From the NCBI RefSeq assembly GCF_001557115.1, contig NZ_LSKQ01000266.1, positions 1 to 17,934 on the forward strand: DNA of 17,934 nucleotides, read 5' to 3'. Positions within the stretch are counted from its first letter, which is position 1. Each line of letters opens with the position of its first letter. Positions 8,255 through 15,451 of this stretch are shown here, piece after piece. Source of the stretch: Erythrobacter sp. CCH5-A1 (lineage in GTDB: Bacteria > Pseudomonadota > Alphaproteobacteria > Sphingomonadales > Sphingomonadaceae). Position numbers and translations under genes: made by a program. The notes beneath the pieces were generated by a model, which did not search any database, was not told the DNA's origin, and worked only from the letters and a program-made list of their open reading frames with translations.

Positions 8255-10048
8255 TCAGCCCGCGCTCGGCTTGGCCTGCGGTTCGACCACGCGCAGGTGC
8301 AGTTCGCGCAGCGCGCGGGGTTCCGCCGGAGATGGCGCGCCCATCAGCAGATCCTCGGCGCGCTGGTTCATCGGGAAGAGCGAGATCTCGCGCAGGTTCT
8401 TCGCGCCGCACAGCAGCATGATGATGCGGTCGACCCCCGCGGCCATCCCCCCATGCGGCGGCGCGCCATACTGGAAGGCGCGGTACATGCCGCCGAAGCG
8501 CTCCTCGACGTCCGCCTTGGATAGGCCGACGATCTCGAAGGCCTTCACCATCGTCTCGGGCTTGTGGTTGCGGATCGAGCCCGAGGCGATTTCATAGCCA
8601 TTGCAGACGAGGTCGTACTGGAATGCCTTGATGGTGAGCGGGTCCTGCCCCTCGAGCGCCTCGATCCCGCCCTGCGGCATCGAGAAGGGATTGTGGGAGA
8701 AGTCGACCTTCTTCTCGTCCTCGTTCCATTCGTAGAAGGGGAAGTCGACGATCCAGCACAGTTCGAAGCGGGTCTCGTCGACGAGGCCCAGCTCCTCGCC
8801 TACCCGGATGCGCGCAGCGCCCGCGAGCTTGGCGGCATCGGCTTCCTTGCCCGCGGCGAAGAACAGGCCGTCGTTCTCGCCAAGGCCGAGTTCGGCGTAG
8901 AGTTCGGCCATCCGCTCCGGCCCATGGTTCTTGGCGATGGGCCCGCCGAATTCCCCGCCCTTGCGGGTGACATAGCCGAGGCCCGCATAGCCTTCCTTGC
9001 GCGCCCAGTCGTTCATGTCGTCGAAGAACTTGCGGCTCTTCTCGTGGGTCGCAGGCGCGGGGATGGCGCGCACGACACCGCCGCCGCCGACGATTCTTTC
9101 GAAGAGGCCGAAGCCGCTCGAAGTGAAGTGCGCGGACAAGTCGCTGATGATCAGCGGGTTGCGCAGATCGGGCTTGTCGCTGCCATACTTCAGCATCGCC
9201 TCGTCATAGGGGATGCGCGGGAACTGGCCCGCCGGGGTCACCGCCTTGTCGCCCGCAAAGGCCGCGAAGGTGCCCTGGATCACCGGCTCCATCGTTTCCC
9301 ACACCTCTTCCTGAGTGACAAAACTCATTTCGAGGTCGAGCTGGTAGAATTCGCCCGGCAGACGGTCGGCGCGCGGGTCCTCGTCGCGGAAGCAGGGGGC
9401 GATCTGGAAATAGCGGTCGAAGCCCGCGACCATCAGCAGCTGCTTGTACTGCTGCGGCGCCTGCGGGAGCGCGTAGAACTTGCCCGCATGGATGCGGCTC
9501 GGCACGAGGAAGTCGCGCGCGCCCTCGGGGCTCGAAGCCGTCAGAATGGGCGTCGAGAACTCGTTGAAACCGGCCGCGTTCATCCGTGCCCGCATGTCGG
9601 CGATCACCGCCACGCGGGTCATGATGTTCCGGTGCAGCGTCTCGCGGCGCAGGTCGAGGAAGCGGTACTTCAACCGGATGTCCTCAGGGTAAGGCTGCTC
9701 GTCGGCGACCGGCATCGGCAGCTCTTCGGCCGCGCTCTGCACCGTCACGCCGCGCGCGAACACCTCGATCGCACCTGTCGCGAGGTTGGCGTTGACCGTC
9801 TCGGCCATGCGCGCCTTGACGGTGCCCTCGATGGTGACGACGCTCTCGACCCTGAGGCCCTCGAGCACCGGAAGCGCCGGGCTGTCGGTGTCGGCGACGA
9901 TCTGGGTGATGCCGTAATGATCGCGCAGGTCGATGAACAGCACGCCCCCGTGGTCGCGCTTGCGGTGGATCCAGCCCGACAGGCGGACGGTCTCGCCGAC
10001 ATGCTCGGAAGAAAGCTGTGCGCAAGTATGCGTGCGGTAGGGGTGCAT
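8255..10048 (-). CDS. aspS: Aspartyl-tRNA synthetase (probably non-discriminating)
   Basis: A class II synthetase that charges tRNA-Asp, of normal bacterial-type length (597 aa). The N-terminal OB-fold anticodon-binding domain covers residues 1-110 ([20 protein letters not shown]). Class II motif 2 is [19 protein letters not shown], and motif 3 is [13 protein letters not shown] near the C-terminus. A bacterial GAD insertion lies at about 290-415. The residue after RD in the OB-fold is H33, where discriminating enzymes such as that of E. coli have Leu. By published work on Pseudomonas AspRS, His there goes with also charging tRNA-Asn, followed by GatCAB amidation. The start ATG at 10048 agrees with family N-termini; the ribosome-binding site is weak. 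Confidence 0.98.
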   Translation of the reverse strand: MHPYRTHTCAQLSSEHVGETVRLSGWIHRKRDHGGVLFIDLRDHYGITQIVADTDSPALPVLEGLRVESVVTIEGTVKARMAETVNANLATGAIEVFARGVTVQSAAEELPMPVADEQPYPEDIRLKYRFLDLRRETLHRNIMTRVAVIADMRARMNAAGFNEFSTPILTASSPEGARDFLVPSRIHAGKFYALPQAPQQYKQLLMVAGFDRYFQIAPCFRDEDPRADRLPGEFYQLDLEMSFVTQEEVWETMEPVIQGTFAAFAGDKAVTPAGQFPRIPYDEAMLKYGSDKPDLRNPLIISDLSAHFTSSGFGLFERIVGGGGVVRAIPAPATHEKSRKFFDDMNDWARKEGYAGLGYVTRKGGEFGGPIAKNHGPERMAELYAELGLGENDGLFFAAGKEADAAKLAGAARIRVGEELGLVDETRFELCWIVDFPFYEWNEDEKKVDFSHNPFSMPQGGIEALEGQDPLTIKAFQYDLVCNGYEIASGSIRNHKPETMVKAFEIVGLSKADVEERFGGMYRAFQYGAPPHGGMAAGVDRIIMLLCGAKNLREISLFPMNQRAEDLLMGAPSPAEPRALRELHLRVVEPQAKPSAG

Positions 10049-10084
10049 CTAAACTCTTGTCCTGTTGGCGGCTATGACGCTAGG

Positions 10085-10127
10085 GCGCGCCGACGCGTTC
10101 GGAGCCAAGGCTCCGCAGTCGGCGCGC
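10085..10127 (-). other. Nested hairpin in the aspS leader
   Basis: A perfect 10-bp outer stem GCGCGCCGAC/GTCGGCGCGC (10085-10094 with 10118-10127) encloses an inner stem CGGAGC/GCTCCG closed by CTTG on the minus strand. CUUG is a stable tetraloop class. If the promoter described just upstream is correct, this structure starts at or near the aspS transcription start. It ends about 37 bases before the ATG. There is no T-run, so it is not an intrinsic terminator. Confidence 0.6.
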
Positions 10128-10155
10128 TAACAGGGCAAGCCTGCCGCTTTGTCAA
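10127..10155 (-). promoter_or_regulatory. Candidate aspS promoter
   Basis: On the minus strand a perfect -35 box TTGACA (10155-10150) is followed by 17 bases and TGTTAG (10132-10127), a modest -10. The predicted start is near 10120, about 70 bases before the aspS ATG. The -35 lies inside the palindrome at 10144-10159, so a bound factor there would block it. Confidence 0.5.
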
Positions 10156-10159
10156 GCGG
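10144..10159. repeat. Palindrome over the -35 region in the aspS/rnd spacer
   Basis: The 16-bp inverted repeat CCGCTT-N4-AAGCGG is perfect in its arms and covers the TTGACA box of the candidate aspS promoter. It lies in the 174-bp spacer between divergent aspS and rnd. A dyad at this place is a natural operator position, although chance in GC-rich DNA is possible. Confidence 0.4.
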
Positions 10160-10222
10160 TCGAGGCCACACTGGGAACGATCCCGAGGGCGGCACTCCGC
10201 CTGCTAGACACGAAAAGATGAC

Positions 10223-11425
10223 ATGAAAATCCATCCTCTCATCACCACCACCGAGGCTCTCTCAGACCTCTGCGAACGTCTCGCCAAATCCGATTTCGTC
10301 GCGGTCGACACCGAGTTCATGCGCGAGAACACCTATTGGCCCGAGCTCTGCCTGGTGCAGATCGCCAATACGGAAGAAGCCGCCGCGATCGATCCGATGG
10401 CGCCGGGGATCGACCTTGCCCCGCTGCTCGACCTCATGTGCGAGAACGAGGACGTTCTGAAGGTCTTCCACGCCGGCGGGCAGGATGTCGAGATCATCGT
10501 CAACCTCACCGGCAAGACCCCGCACCCGATCTTCGACACCCAGATCGCGATGATGGCGATCAGCCAGTCCGAACAGATCGGCTACGCCAATCTGGTCGAG
10601 ACCTGGGTCGGTGTCACCATCGACAAGGGCGCGCGCTTCACCGATTGGAGCCGCCGCCCGCTGACCGACCGGCAGATCGAATACGCCATCGGCGACGTCA
10701 CCTACCTCGCAGGAATCTTCCCCAAGATCCTGAAAAAGCTGATCAAGACCGGGCGCGGCCTGTGGCTTGATGCCGAGATGGAGAAGCTCGCCGATCCGGC
10801 GAACTATCTCACCGATCCCGGTGTCGCGTGGAAGCGCATCCGCCAGCCGGGGCGCAACCCGCAGGTGCTGGGCCGCATGAAGGCGCTCGCCGCCTGGCGC
10901 GAGAGCGAGGCGCAGCACAAGAACATCCCGCGCGGGCGCATCATGCGCGACGAGACCCTCGCCGACATCGCCAGCCACCCGCCCAAGGTGCAGGGTGATC
11001 TGGCCAAGGTGCGCGGGCTCAGCCCTGCATGGAAGGACAACGACATCGGCAAGCGCCTGATGAAGGTGCTGGCCGAGGCCGAGCCCCTGCCCAAGAGCGA
11101 GATGCCCGAGAAGATCAAGCAGGGCGCCCCGCTCGGCAAGGAAGGCGCGCTGGTCGCCGACCTCCTCAAGCTGCTGCTGAAAATCCGCGCCCGCGAGATC
11201 GACGTCGCCCCGCGCCTCCTCACCCGCGCCGACGAGATGGAGGCGCTCGCGGCGGGCGTCCGCAAGCTCCCGGTGCTCGAAGGTTGGCGCTACGAGGTGT
11301 TCGGCAAGGACGCGCTCGATCTGGTCGAGGGCAAGCTCGCCTTTGCGGTCGAGAAGGGCAGGCTCAAGATGACCCACATCGACGACGTCTCCGCCCCCGC
11401 GCCCGACACGCTGGCGGCAGAATAG
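10223..11425 (+). CDS. rnd: Ribonuclease D
   Basis: A 3'-5' exoribonuclease that trims tRNA and other stable RNA precursors. The DEDDy active site is complete: D29 and E31 (AVDTEF), D88 (HAGGQD), and Y154/D158 (IEYAIGDVTYL). An HRDC-type helical domain follows at about 210-295 (LGRMKALAAWRESEAQHKNIPRG). A second helical region occupies the rest of the 400 residues, as is usual for RNase D. The ATG at 10223 is the first in the conserved N-terminus; the upstream AAAAGA is only a weak ribosome-binding site. The gene diverges from aspS and is followed after 11 bases by oxyR. Confidence 0.96.
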   Translation: MKIHPLITTTEALSDLCERLAKSDFVAVDTEFMRENTYWPELCLVQIANTEEAAAIDPMAPGIDLAPLLDLMCENEDVLKVFHAGGQDVEIIVNLTGKTPHPIFDTQIAMMAISQSEQIGYANLVETWVGVTIDKGARFTDWSRRPLTDRQIEYAIGDVTYLAGIFPKILKKLIKTGRGLWLDAEMEKLADPANYLTDPGVAWKRIRQPGRNPQVLGRMKALAAWRESEAQHKNIPRGRIMRDETLADIASHPPKVQGDLAKVRGLSPAWKDNDIGKRLMKVLAEAEPLPKSEMPEKIKQGAPLGKEGALVADLLKLLLKIRAREIDVAPRLLTRADEMEALAAGVRKLPVLEGWRYEVFGKDALDLVEGKLAFAVEKGRLKMTHIDDVSAPAPDTLAAE

Positions 11426-11436
11426 CGCGCGGGCCC

Positions 11437-12333
11437 GTGTCCACCTACCTCCCCACCATCAAGCAGCTGCAATACCTTGTGGCGCTCCACGAGCACGGGC
11501 ATTTCGGCAAGGCGGCCGATGCCAGCTTCGTGTCGCAATCGACGCTGTCGGCGGGGATCAGGGAACTGGAATCGCTGCTCGGGGTGACGCTGGTCGAGCG
11601 CTCGCGGCGGGTGGTGCGGTTTACCGCCTTGGGCGAGCAGGTGGTGGCCAAGGCCAACCGGCTGCTGCGCGAGGCCGAGGAGCTCGCCGATCTCGTCCAG
11701 GCCTCGGGCAAGCCGCTCTCGGGCGAACTGCGGATGAGCGTCATCCCCACCATCGCCCCCTTCCTGCTGCCCCGGATGCTGCCGCGCCTGAAGCGCGAGC
11801 GGCCCGACCTGAAGCTGATGCTGCGCGAGGAGACGAGTCATGATGCGCTCGAATCCCTGAGCCATGGCCGGGTCGATTGCGTGCTGCTCGCCCTGCCCTT
11901 CGATACCGGCGAGGCGGCGATTGCGCATATTGCCGACGACCGCCTGTTCGTCGCCTTTCCCAAGGACGACCCGCGCGATCCTCCGCCAAGCATCAAGCCC
12001 GACATGATCGACCAGGGCCGGCTGCTGCTGCTGGAAGACGGCCACTGCCTGCGCGATCATGCCCTCGCCGCCTGCTCGCGCTCCGAACTGCGCGCCAGCG
12101 CGGCGATGATCGGCACGAGCCTGCACACCCTGGTGCAGCTGGTCGACAACGACCTCGGCCTCACCATGCTTCCCGAGATGGCGCTCAAGGCGGGCATTCT
12201 CGCGGGCACCGAGGTGGTCGCGCGCCCCGTCGACAGCCCCACCGCCAAGCGCGAGATCGTGCTGGCATGGCGGAAGAATTCCCCGCGCGAGGCCGATTTC
12301 CAGCTGCTGGCGGACGAGCTGCGGGCGGGCTGA
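11437..12333 (+). CDS. oxyR: Hydrogen peroxide-sensing LysR-type regulator OxyR
   Basis: A 298-aa LysR-family regulator. Residues 1-62 are the helix-turn-helix (PTIKQLQYLVALHEHGHFGKAADASFVSQSTLSAGIRELE), shown here by its key positions F23-A27, S33-S39 and the linker helix that follows. The effector domain covers about 90-298. The decisive mark is C204 and C213 in EDGHCLRDHALAACSR, with the same spacing and context as Cys199/Cys208 of E. coli OxyR. Peroxide oxidises these to a disulfide and activates the protein. The start is a GTG at 11437, which gives the typical YLPTIKQLQYL N-terminus; no strong ribosome-binding site is seen. It lies only 11 bases after rnd, so read-through or translational coupling is likely. 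No katG or ahpC gene is adjacent in the window. Confidence 0.94.
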   Translation: MSTYLPTIKQLQYLVALHEHGHFGKAADASFVSQSTLSAGIRELESLLGVTLVERSRRVVRFTALGEQVVAKANRLLREAEELADLVQASGKPLSGELRMSVIPTIAPFLLPRMLPRLKRERPDLKLMLREETSHDALESLSHGRVDCVLLALPFDTGEAAIAHIADDRLFVAFPKDDPRDPPPSIKPDMIDQGRLLLLEDGHCLRDHALAACSRSELRASAAMIGTSLHTLVQLVDNDLGLTMLPEMALKAGILAGTEVVARPVDSPTAKREIVLAWRKNSPREADFQLLADELRAG

Positions 12334-12339
12334 AGCCGC

Positions 12340-12678
12340 TCAGCACTCCACCAGCGCGAAGCTCATCGCCAGCGTTGCGGCCATGGCAAAGCGCATCCGG
12401 CGTGTGGGGGGTGCCAGCCCGGGACGGGTCGCAGGGGTGGCGGCGGCGCGGACATCGAGGGCCGCGAGCATCGCCAGCTCGCCCAACTCGCGCCGCTCCA
12501 TGTCACCAACCATGCCGTGGACGTCCTCGGCCAGCAGCTCGGCATCGCCGATCAGGGCCGAGGCACGGGTGAACTCGCCGCGCGAGAGCGCCTCACGCGC
12601 CTCGCCCTGCAGGCGCCGCGCGTGGTTTGCCAATTGTCCGACAAAAGCGCCGTCGCGGCGTGTCGAATCCGATCCCAT
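12340..12678 (-). CDS. Small hypothetical protein downstream of pgsA
   Basis: A 112-aa protein with a basic/charged N-terminal half (GQLANHARRLQGEAREALSR) that reads as amphipathic helices. A hydrophobic helix lies near the C-terminus (FAMAATLAMSFALVEC). The start ATG at 12678 is the most plausible, but its ribosome-binding site is weak and the frame stays open upstream through pgsA, so the N-terminus is uncertain. It lies 74 bp after pgsA on the same strand and ends 6 bp from the convergent oxyR stop. I do not recognise a family. The helical part looks like a short repeat-like or coiled-coil segment. Confidence 0.6.
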   Translation of the reverse strand: MGSDSTRRDGAFVGQLANHARRLQGEAREALSRGEFTRASALIGDAELLAEDVHGMVGDMERRELGELAMLAALDVRAAATPATRPGLAPPTRRMRFAMAATLAMSFALVEC

Positions 12679-12752
12679 GACCAAAGGTGTAACCCGATGA
12701 TGCCCCCCGCTTCCAGTGCGAAAGGTGCAAGCGTCCGGTGCGGCTTTGCGCC

Positions 12753-13361
12753 TCAATCCATGTGCTTGAGGCCGACGCGCAGATAGTCCCAGCCGGTGAT
12801 GCAGGTCAGCACCGCCGCGGTCCACAGCGAGACCAGCCCCACAAGGTGCACCCAGCTCTGCGCGATCGAACCGCAGCCTTCGCCCACCGACTGGCACGGC
12901 GGCCCGTGCACCGCCCCGCCGAGGATCAGCGCGCCCAGGGCCACCAGCTGGAAGGTCGTCTTCCACTTGGCGAGCCGCGAGACCGGAACCGAGACCTGAA
13001 TGCCTCCGAGAAACTCGCGCAGGCCTGACACCGCGATCTCGCGCACGAGAATGACCAATCCGGCGATCACATGGATATCGCCCGCATAGGGCCCGCGCAG
13101 ATAGCCCTGCGCGGTCAGCACCAGAATCACCGCCGCGACCATGATCTTGTCGGCGATCGGATCGAGAAAGATGCCGAGCTTGGACACCGTGCCCTGCGCG
13201 CGGGCGAGGTAGCCGTCGAAAAAATCCGTGATCGCGATGATGCAATAGAGCACGAAACCAATCAGATAGCCTGCACGCCATTCGGGCCACCACAGGAAGA
13301 ACGCCAGCAGCGGCACCGCGAAGATGCGGCTGGCGGTAAGGATGTTCGGCAGGCTCGACAT
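12753..13361 (-). CDS. pgsA: CDP-diacylglycerol-glycerol-3-phosphate phosphatidyltransferase
   Basis: PgsA makes phosphatidylglycerol-phosphate from CDP-diacylglycerol and glycerol-3-phosphate in the inner membrane, the committed step to PG and cardiolipin. The 202-aa protein has several membrane helices. The complete CDP-alcohol phosphotransferase signature spans residues 46-71: D46, D49-G50, A53-R54, G63, D67 and D71 (DFFDGYLAR, then GIFLDPIADK). The N-terminus SSLPNILTASRIFAVPLL is typical. The start ATG at 13361 has a GGGGGAA ribosome-binding site. A polar loop with two Cys (GPPCQSVGEGCGS) before the last helix is longer than in most homologues I know. It diverges from the transporter gene to its right. 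Confidence 0.95.
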   Translation of the reverse strand: MSSLPNILTASRIFAVPLLAFFLWWPEWRAGYLIGFVLYCIIAITDFFDGYLARAQGTVSKLGIFLDPIADKIMVAAVILVLTAQGYLRGPYAGDIHVIAGLVILVREIAVSGLREFLGGIQVSVPVSRLAKWKTTFQLVALGALILGGAVHGPPCQSVGEGCGSIAQSWVHLVGLVSLWTAAVLTCITGWDYLRVGLKHMD

Positions 13362-13529
13362 AGGTTCCCCCGCCCCCTCTAGCGGCTTGCAGCCCCGGGC
13401 AAAACCCCCGCACGCAGAAAGCCGCGAAGGACAGCGCGGGCCCCGCGCCCGCATCATGCGCACTTGTGAAACCTCGGGTCCGCGCTATGTCGCTGGTAAC
13501 TGACAGGGAAGCCCCAGCGTAATCACGGC

Positions 13530-14846
13530 ATGACCACATCGCTCCAACTCATGGGCAAACGCCGCTTTGCGCCGCTGTTTGTCACCCAGCTGCTCAACGC
13601 GCTCAACGACAATCTCTACAAGAACGCGATGGTGCTGTTCATCGTGTACCAGCTCTATGATTCGCCCGAAATGGAGACGCTGGTTTCGGGCGTTGCGACC
13701 GCGCTGTTCGTGATCCCCTTCGTGCTGTTTTCGGCGACCTCGGGCCAGCTTGCCGACATGCGCGACAAGACCAGCATCATCCGCTGGATCAAGTTTGCCG
13801 AGATCATCATCATGGCCGGCGGCGCGGCCGGACTGCTGCTGGCTGCGCGCGGCATGATGGTGGAAAGCGTGGCGATCCCGCTGATGTTCGCCGCGCTCTT
13901 CGCGATGGGCGTCCATTCGACCTTCTTCGGGCCGATCAAATACGCGATCCTGCCCCAGCATCTCGAAGACCACGAGGTGCTCGCCGGCACGGGCCTGGTC
14001 GAGGCGGGGACTTACGTGGCGATCCTGACCGGCATGATCCTCGCCGCGGTGCTTTCGGTGGGCCAGAGCACGGTTGCGGTGATCGTGATCGCGCTGATCG
14101 GCTATGCCGTCTGCCGCTTCGTTCCCGCCGCCCCCCCGCAGAGCGCGGACGTTACGGTCGAATGGAACCCGCTGCGCGCATCGAAATCGCTGGTCGCCTT
14201 CTCCTTTGCCAATCTCGAGCTGCGCTATGCGGTGCTGGCGATCAGCTTCTTCTGGGCGATTGCGGCGATCCTCGGCGTCCAGTTCTTCCCGCTCGCCAAG
14301 AACGTGCTGCTGGCCGACAAGCAGGTGGCGATGGTGATGCTGGTTGCCTTCTCGGCTGGCATCGCGATCGGATCTGTGGCGATCAACGCGCTGCTCAAGG
14401 GTGAGATTTCAGCACGTCATTCGCCCGTCTCGGTGCTGGTTATGGGCGCGCTGCTGATCGGCTTCTACCTGCTCTGCCGCGGCTGGGACCTGAAACCCGC
14501 GGGCGAGCTGTTCACGGTCACCGAATTCCTCGCCCAGCCACTCGCGCTAGTTCTGATCGCCAACCTGCTGCTGATCGCGGTCGCAGGCGGCATGTTCGTG
14601 GTGCCGCTCTATGCCTTCCTGACCACGCGGGTGGAAAAGTCAGAAGCCTCGCGCTCGGTGGCGGCGAACAACTTCATCTCTTCGGTCTTCATGGCGGTGG
14701 GAGCGGGTGTTGCCGGGGTGCTCGGCTTTCTCGGCATCCCGCTCGCCGAGCAATTGCTGCTGAGCCTCGCGCTGTGCCTCCTGTCGGCACACCTCGCGCG
14801 CAAGCTCTACCGGGTGGAAACGCAGCGCATCGCCGCAGCCGCCTAG
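13530..14846 (+). CDS. LplT-like MFS transporter (lysophospholipid carrier)
   Basis: A 438-aa polytopic inner-membrane protein of the major facilitator superfamily, with about 12 hydrophobic segments. The N-terminus RFAPLFVTQLLNALNDNLYKNAMV and the later FGPIKYAILPQHL segment are hallmarks of LplT; LplT flips lysophospholipids into the cell for re-acylation. In many Proteobacteria this domain is fused to, or adjacent to, the Aas acyltransferase/acyl-ACP synthetase; here it stands alone. The ATG at 13530 is the first of the conserved N-terminus, with a weak ribosome-binding site. Its TAG stop overlaps the stop of the convergent DUF4287 gene. Placement beside pgsA fits phospholipid metabolism. 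Confidence 0.85.
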   Translation: MTTSLQLMGKRRFAPLFVTQLLNALNDNLYKNAMVLFIVYQLYDSPEMETLVSGVATALFVIPFVLFSATSGQLADMRDKTSIIRWIKFAEIIIMAGGAAGLLLAARGMMVESVAIPLMFAALFAMGVHSTFFGPIKYAILPQHLEDHEVLAGTGLVEAGTYVAILTGMILAAVLSVGQSTVAVIVIALIGYAVCRFVPAAPPQSADVTVEWNPLRASKSLVAFSFANLELRYAVLAISFFWAIAAILGVQFFPLAKNVLLADKQVAMVMLVAFSAGIAIGSVAINALLKGEISARHSPVSVLVMGALLIGFYLLCRGWDLKPAGELFTVTEFLAQPLALVLIANLLLIAVAGGMFVVPLYAFLTTRVEKSEASRSVAANNFISSVFMAVGAGVAGVLGFLGIPLAEQLLLSLALCLLSAHLARKLYRVETQRIAAAA

Positions 14847-15058
14847 CCCGTCGCGTCCTCGGCGAGAGTATGGGCAACGATGGCGTTGGCATGGCCATGT
14901 CCGAGGCCCTGCTGCTTGAGCACCTGTACCAGCTCCATGTGCTTTGTTGGCATCGCTGCGCGCACGATCGCCTTCCAGTGCGCGATCGGTTGACCATAGG
15001 TCTTCTCGATCGAGGGGAAGTAGGACGCAGGGCCTTTGGTCTTCGGCACGTCACTCAT
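14843..15058 (-). CDS. DUF4287 domain protein
   Basis: A 71-aa protein made up almost entirely of a DUF4287 motif: ASYFPSIEKTYGQPIAHWK in the first half and GLGHGHANAIVAHTL in the second. The family has no established role that I know of; its members are small, soluble and often next to other short genes. The start ATG at 15058 has GGAG about 11 bases upstream. An in-frame TTG at 15067 (LCAMSDV) is nearer to that site and is possible. The gene is convergent with the LplT-like gene, and the two stops share the tetranucleotide CTAG (14843-14846). Confidence 0.8.
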   Translation of the reverse strand: MSDVPKTKGPASYFPSIEKTYGQPIAHWKAIVRAAMPTKHMELVQVLKQQGLGHGHANAIVAHTLAEDATG

Positions 15059-15098
15059 GGCGCACAATCTCCGGCGGGCGAAGGCCCGGTGCGGTGAT

Positions 15099-15290
15099 CT
15101 AGACGATGAAGGCGAACACCGCGAGCGTCAACGCGACATAAGTGCTCGCCACGCCGCGCACGTCTTCCATCGTCAGGCGCCACAGGCTCTCGGCCGGAAT
15201 CGGGATCAGATCGCGCTTCACGTGCGGCGGCAGGCTCATGCGGAACCAGTGGCGGGCGGTCTCATCGGTCAGGACCAGGCTGCGGCGCAT
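15099..15290 (-). CDS. Small one-helix membrane protein, function unknown
   Basis: A 63-aa protein with a charged N-terminal part (MRRSLVLTDETARHWFRMS). The middle is ESLWRLTMEDVRG, and a single C-terminal transmembrane helix ends the chain (VASTYVALTLAVFAFIV), so it is tail-anchored in shape. The start ATG at 15290 has GGAGA 10 bases upstream. It precedes the DUF4287 gene on the same strand by 40 bp and may share its transcript. The CtrA-type box lies 37 bp upstream of this start. I do not recognise a family; conservation in related genomes would settle whether it is real. Confidence 0.6.
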   Translation of the reverse strand: MRRSLVLTDETARHWFRMSLPPHVKRDLIPIPAESLWRLTMEDVRGVASTYVALTLAVFAFIV

Positions 15291-15326
15291 TTTCGCGAGT
15301 CTCCGGGGAATCAGGAGCAACCAGCT

Positions 15327-15341
15327 TTAAGACTTTCTTAA
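15327..15341. promoter_or_regulatory. CtrA-type binding box
   Basis: The sequence is a perfect TTAA-N7-TTAA, the consensus for the alphaproteobacterial cell-cycle regulator CtrA. Its right half extends to TTAACCAT, an 8-mer also linked to CtrA-controlled promoters in Caulobacter. It sits in the 161-bp divergent spacer, 37 bp from the small membrane protein start and 111 bp from the ThDP enzyme start. The surrounding DNA is AT-rich relative to the window. Binding is inferred. Confidence 0.6.
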
Positions 15342-15451
15342 CCATTGAAAACGGTTTGCGGCGGGCGTGTCGCAGCTTGGGACAAGGCGAGTTTGCACCG
15401 CCACGCGTCCGGGGATAGAGGCTCGTGACTGGACGACGGGAGAGTTTCGAG

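Noticed and set aside
8564..10207. 547-codon plus-strand frame opposite aspS
   Set aside because: The minus-strand frame is an unmistakable AspRS; the opposite frame is a composition artefact.
10262..12126. Minus-strand frames opposite rnd and oxyR
   Set aside because: Shadow frames; the plus strand has complete DEDDy and OxyR motifs.
13434..13448. GCGCGGGCCCCGCGC near-palindrome between pgsA and the LplT-like gene
   Set aside because: A pure G/C palindrome of this size is expected by chance at this GC content, and it has no flanking signal.
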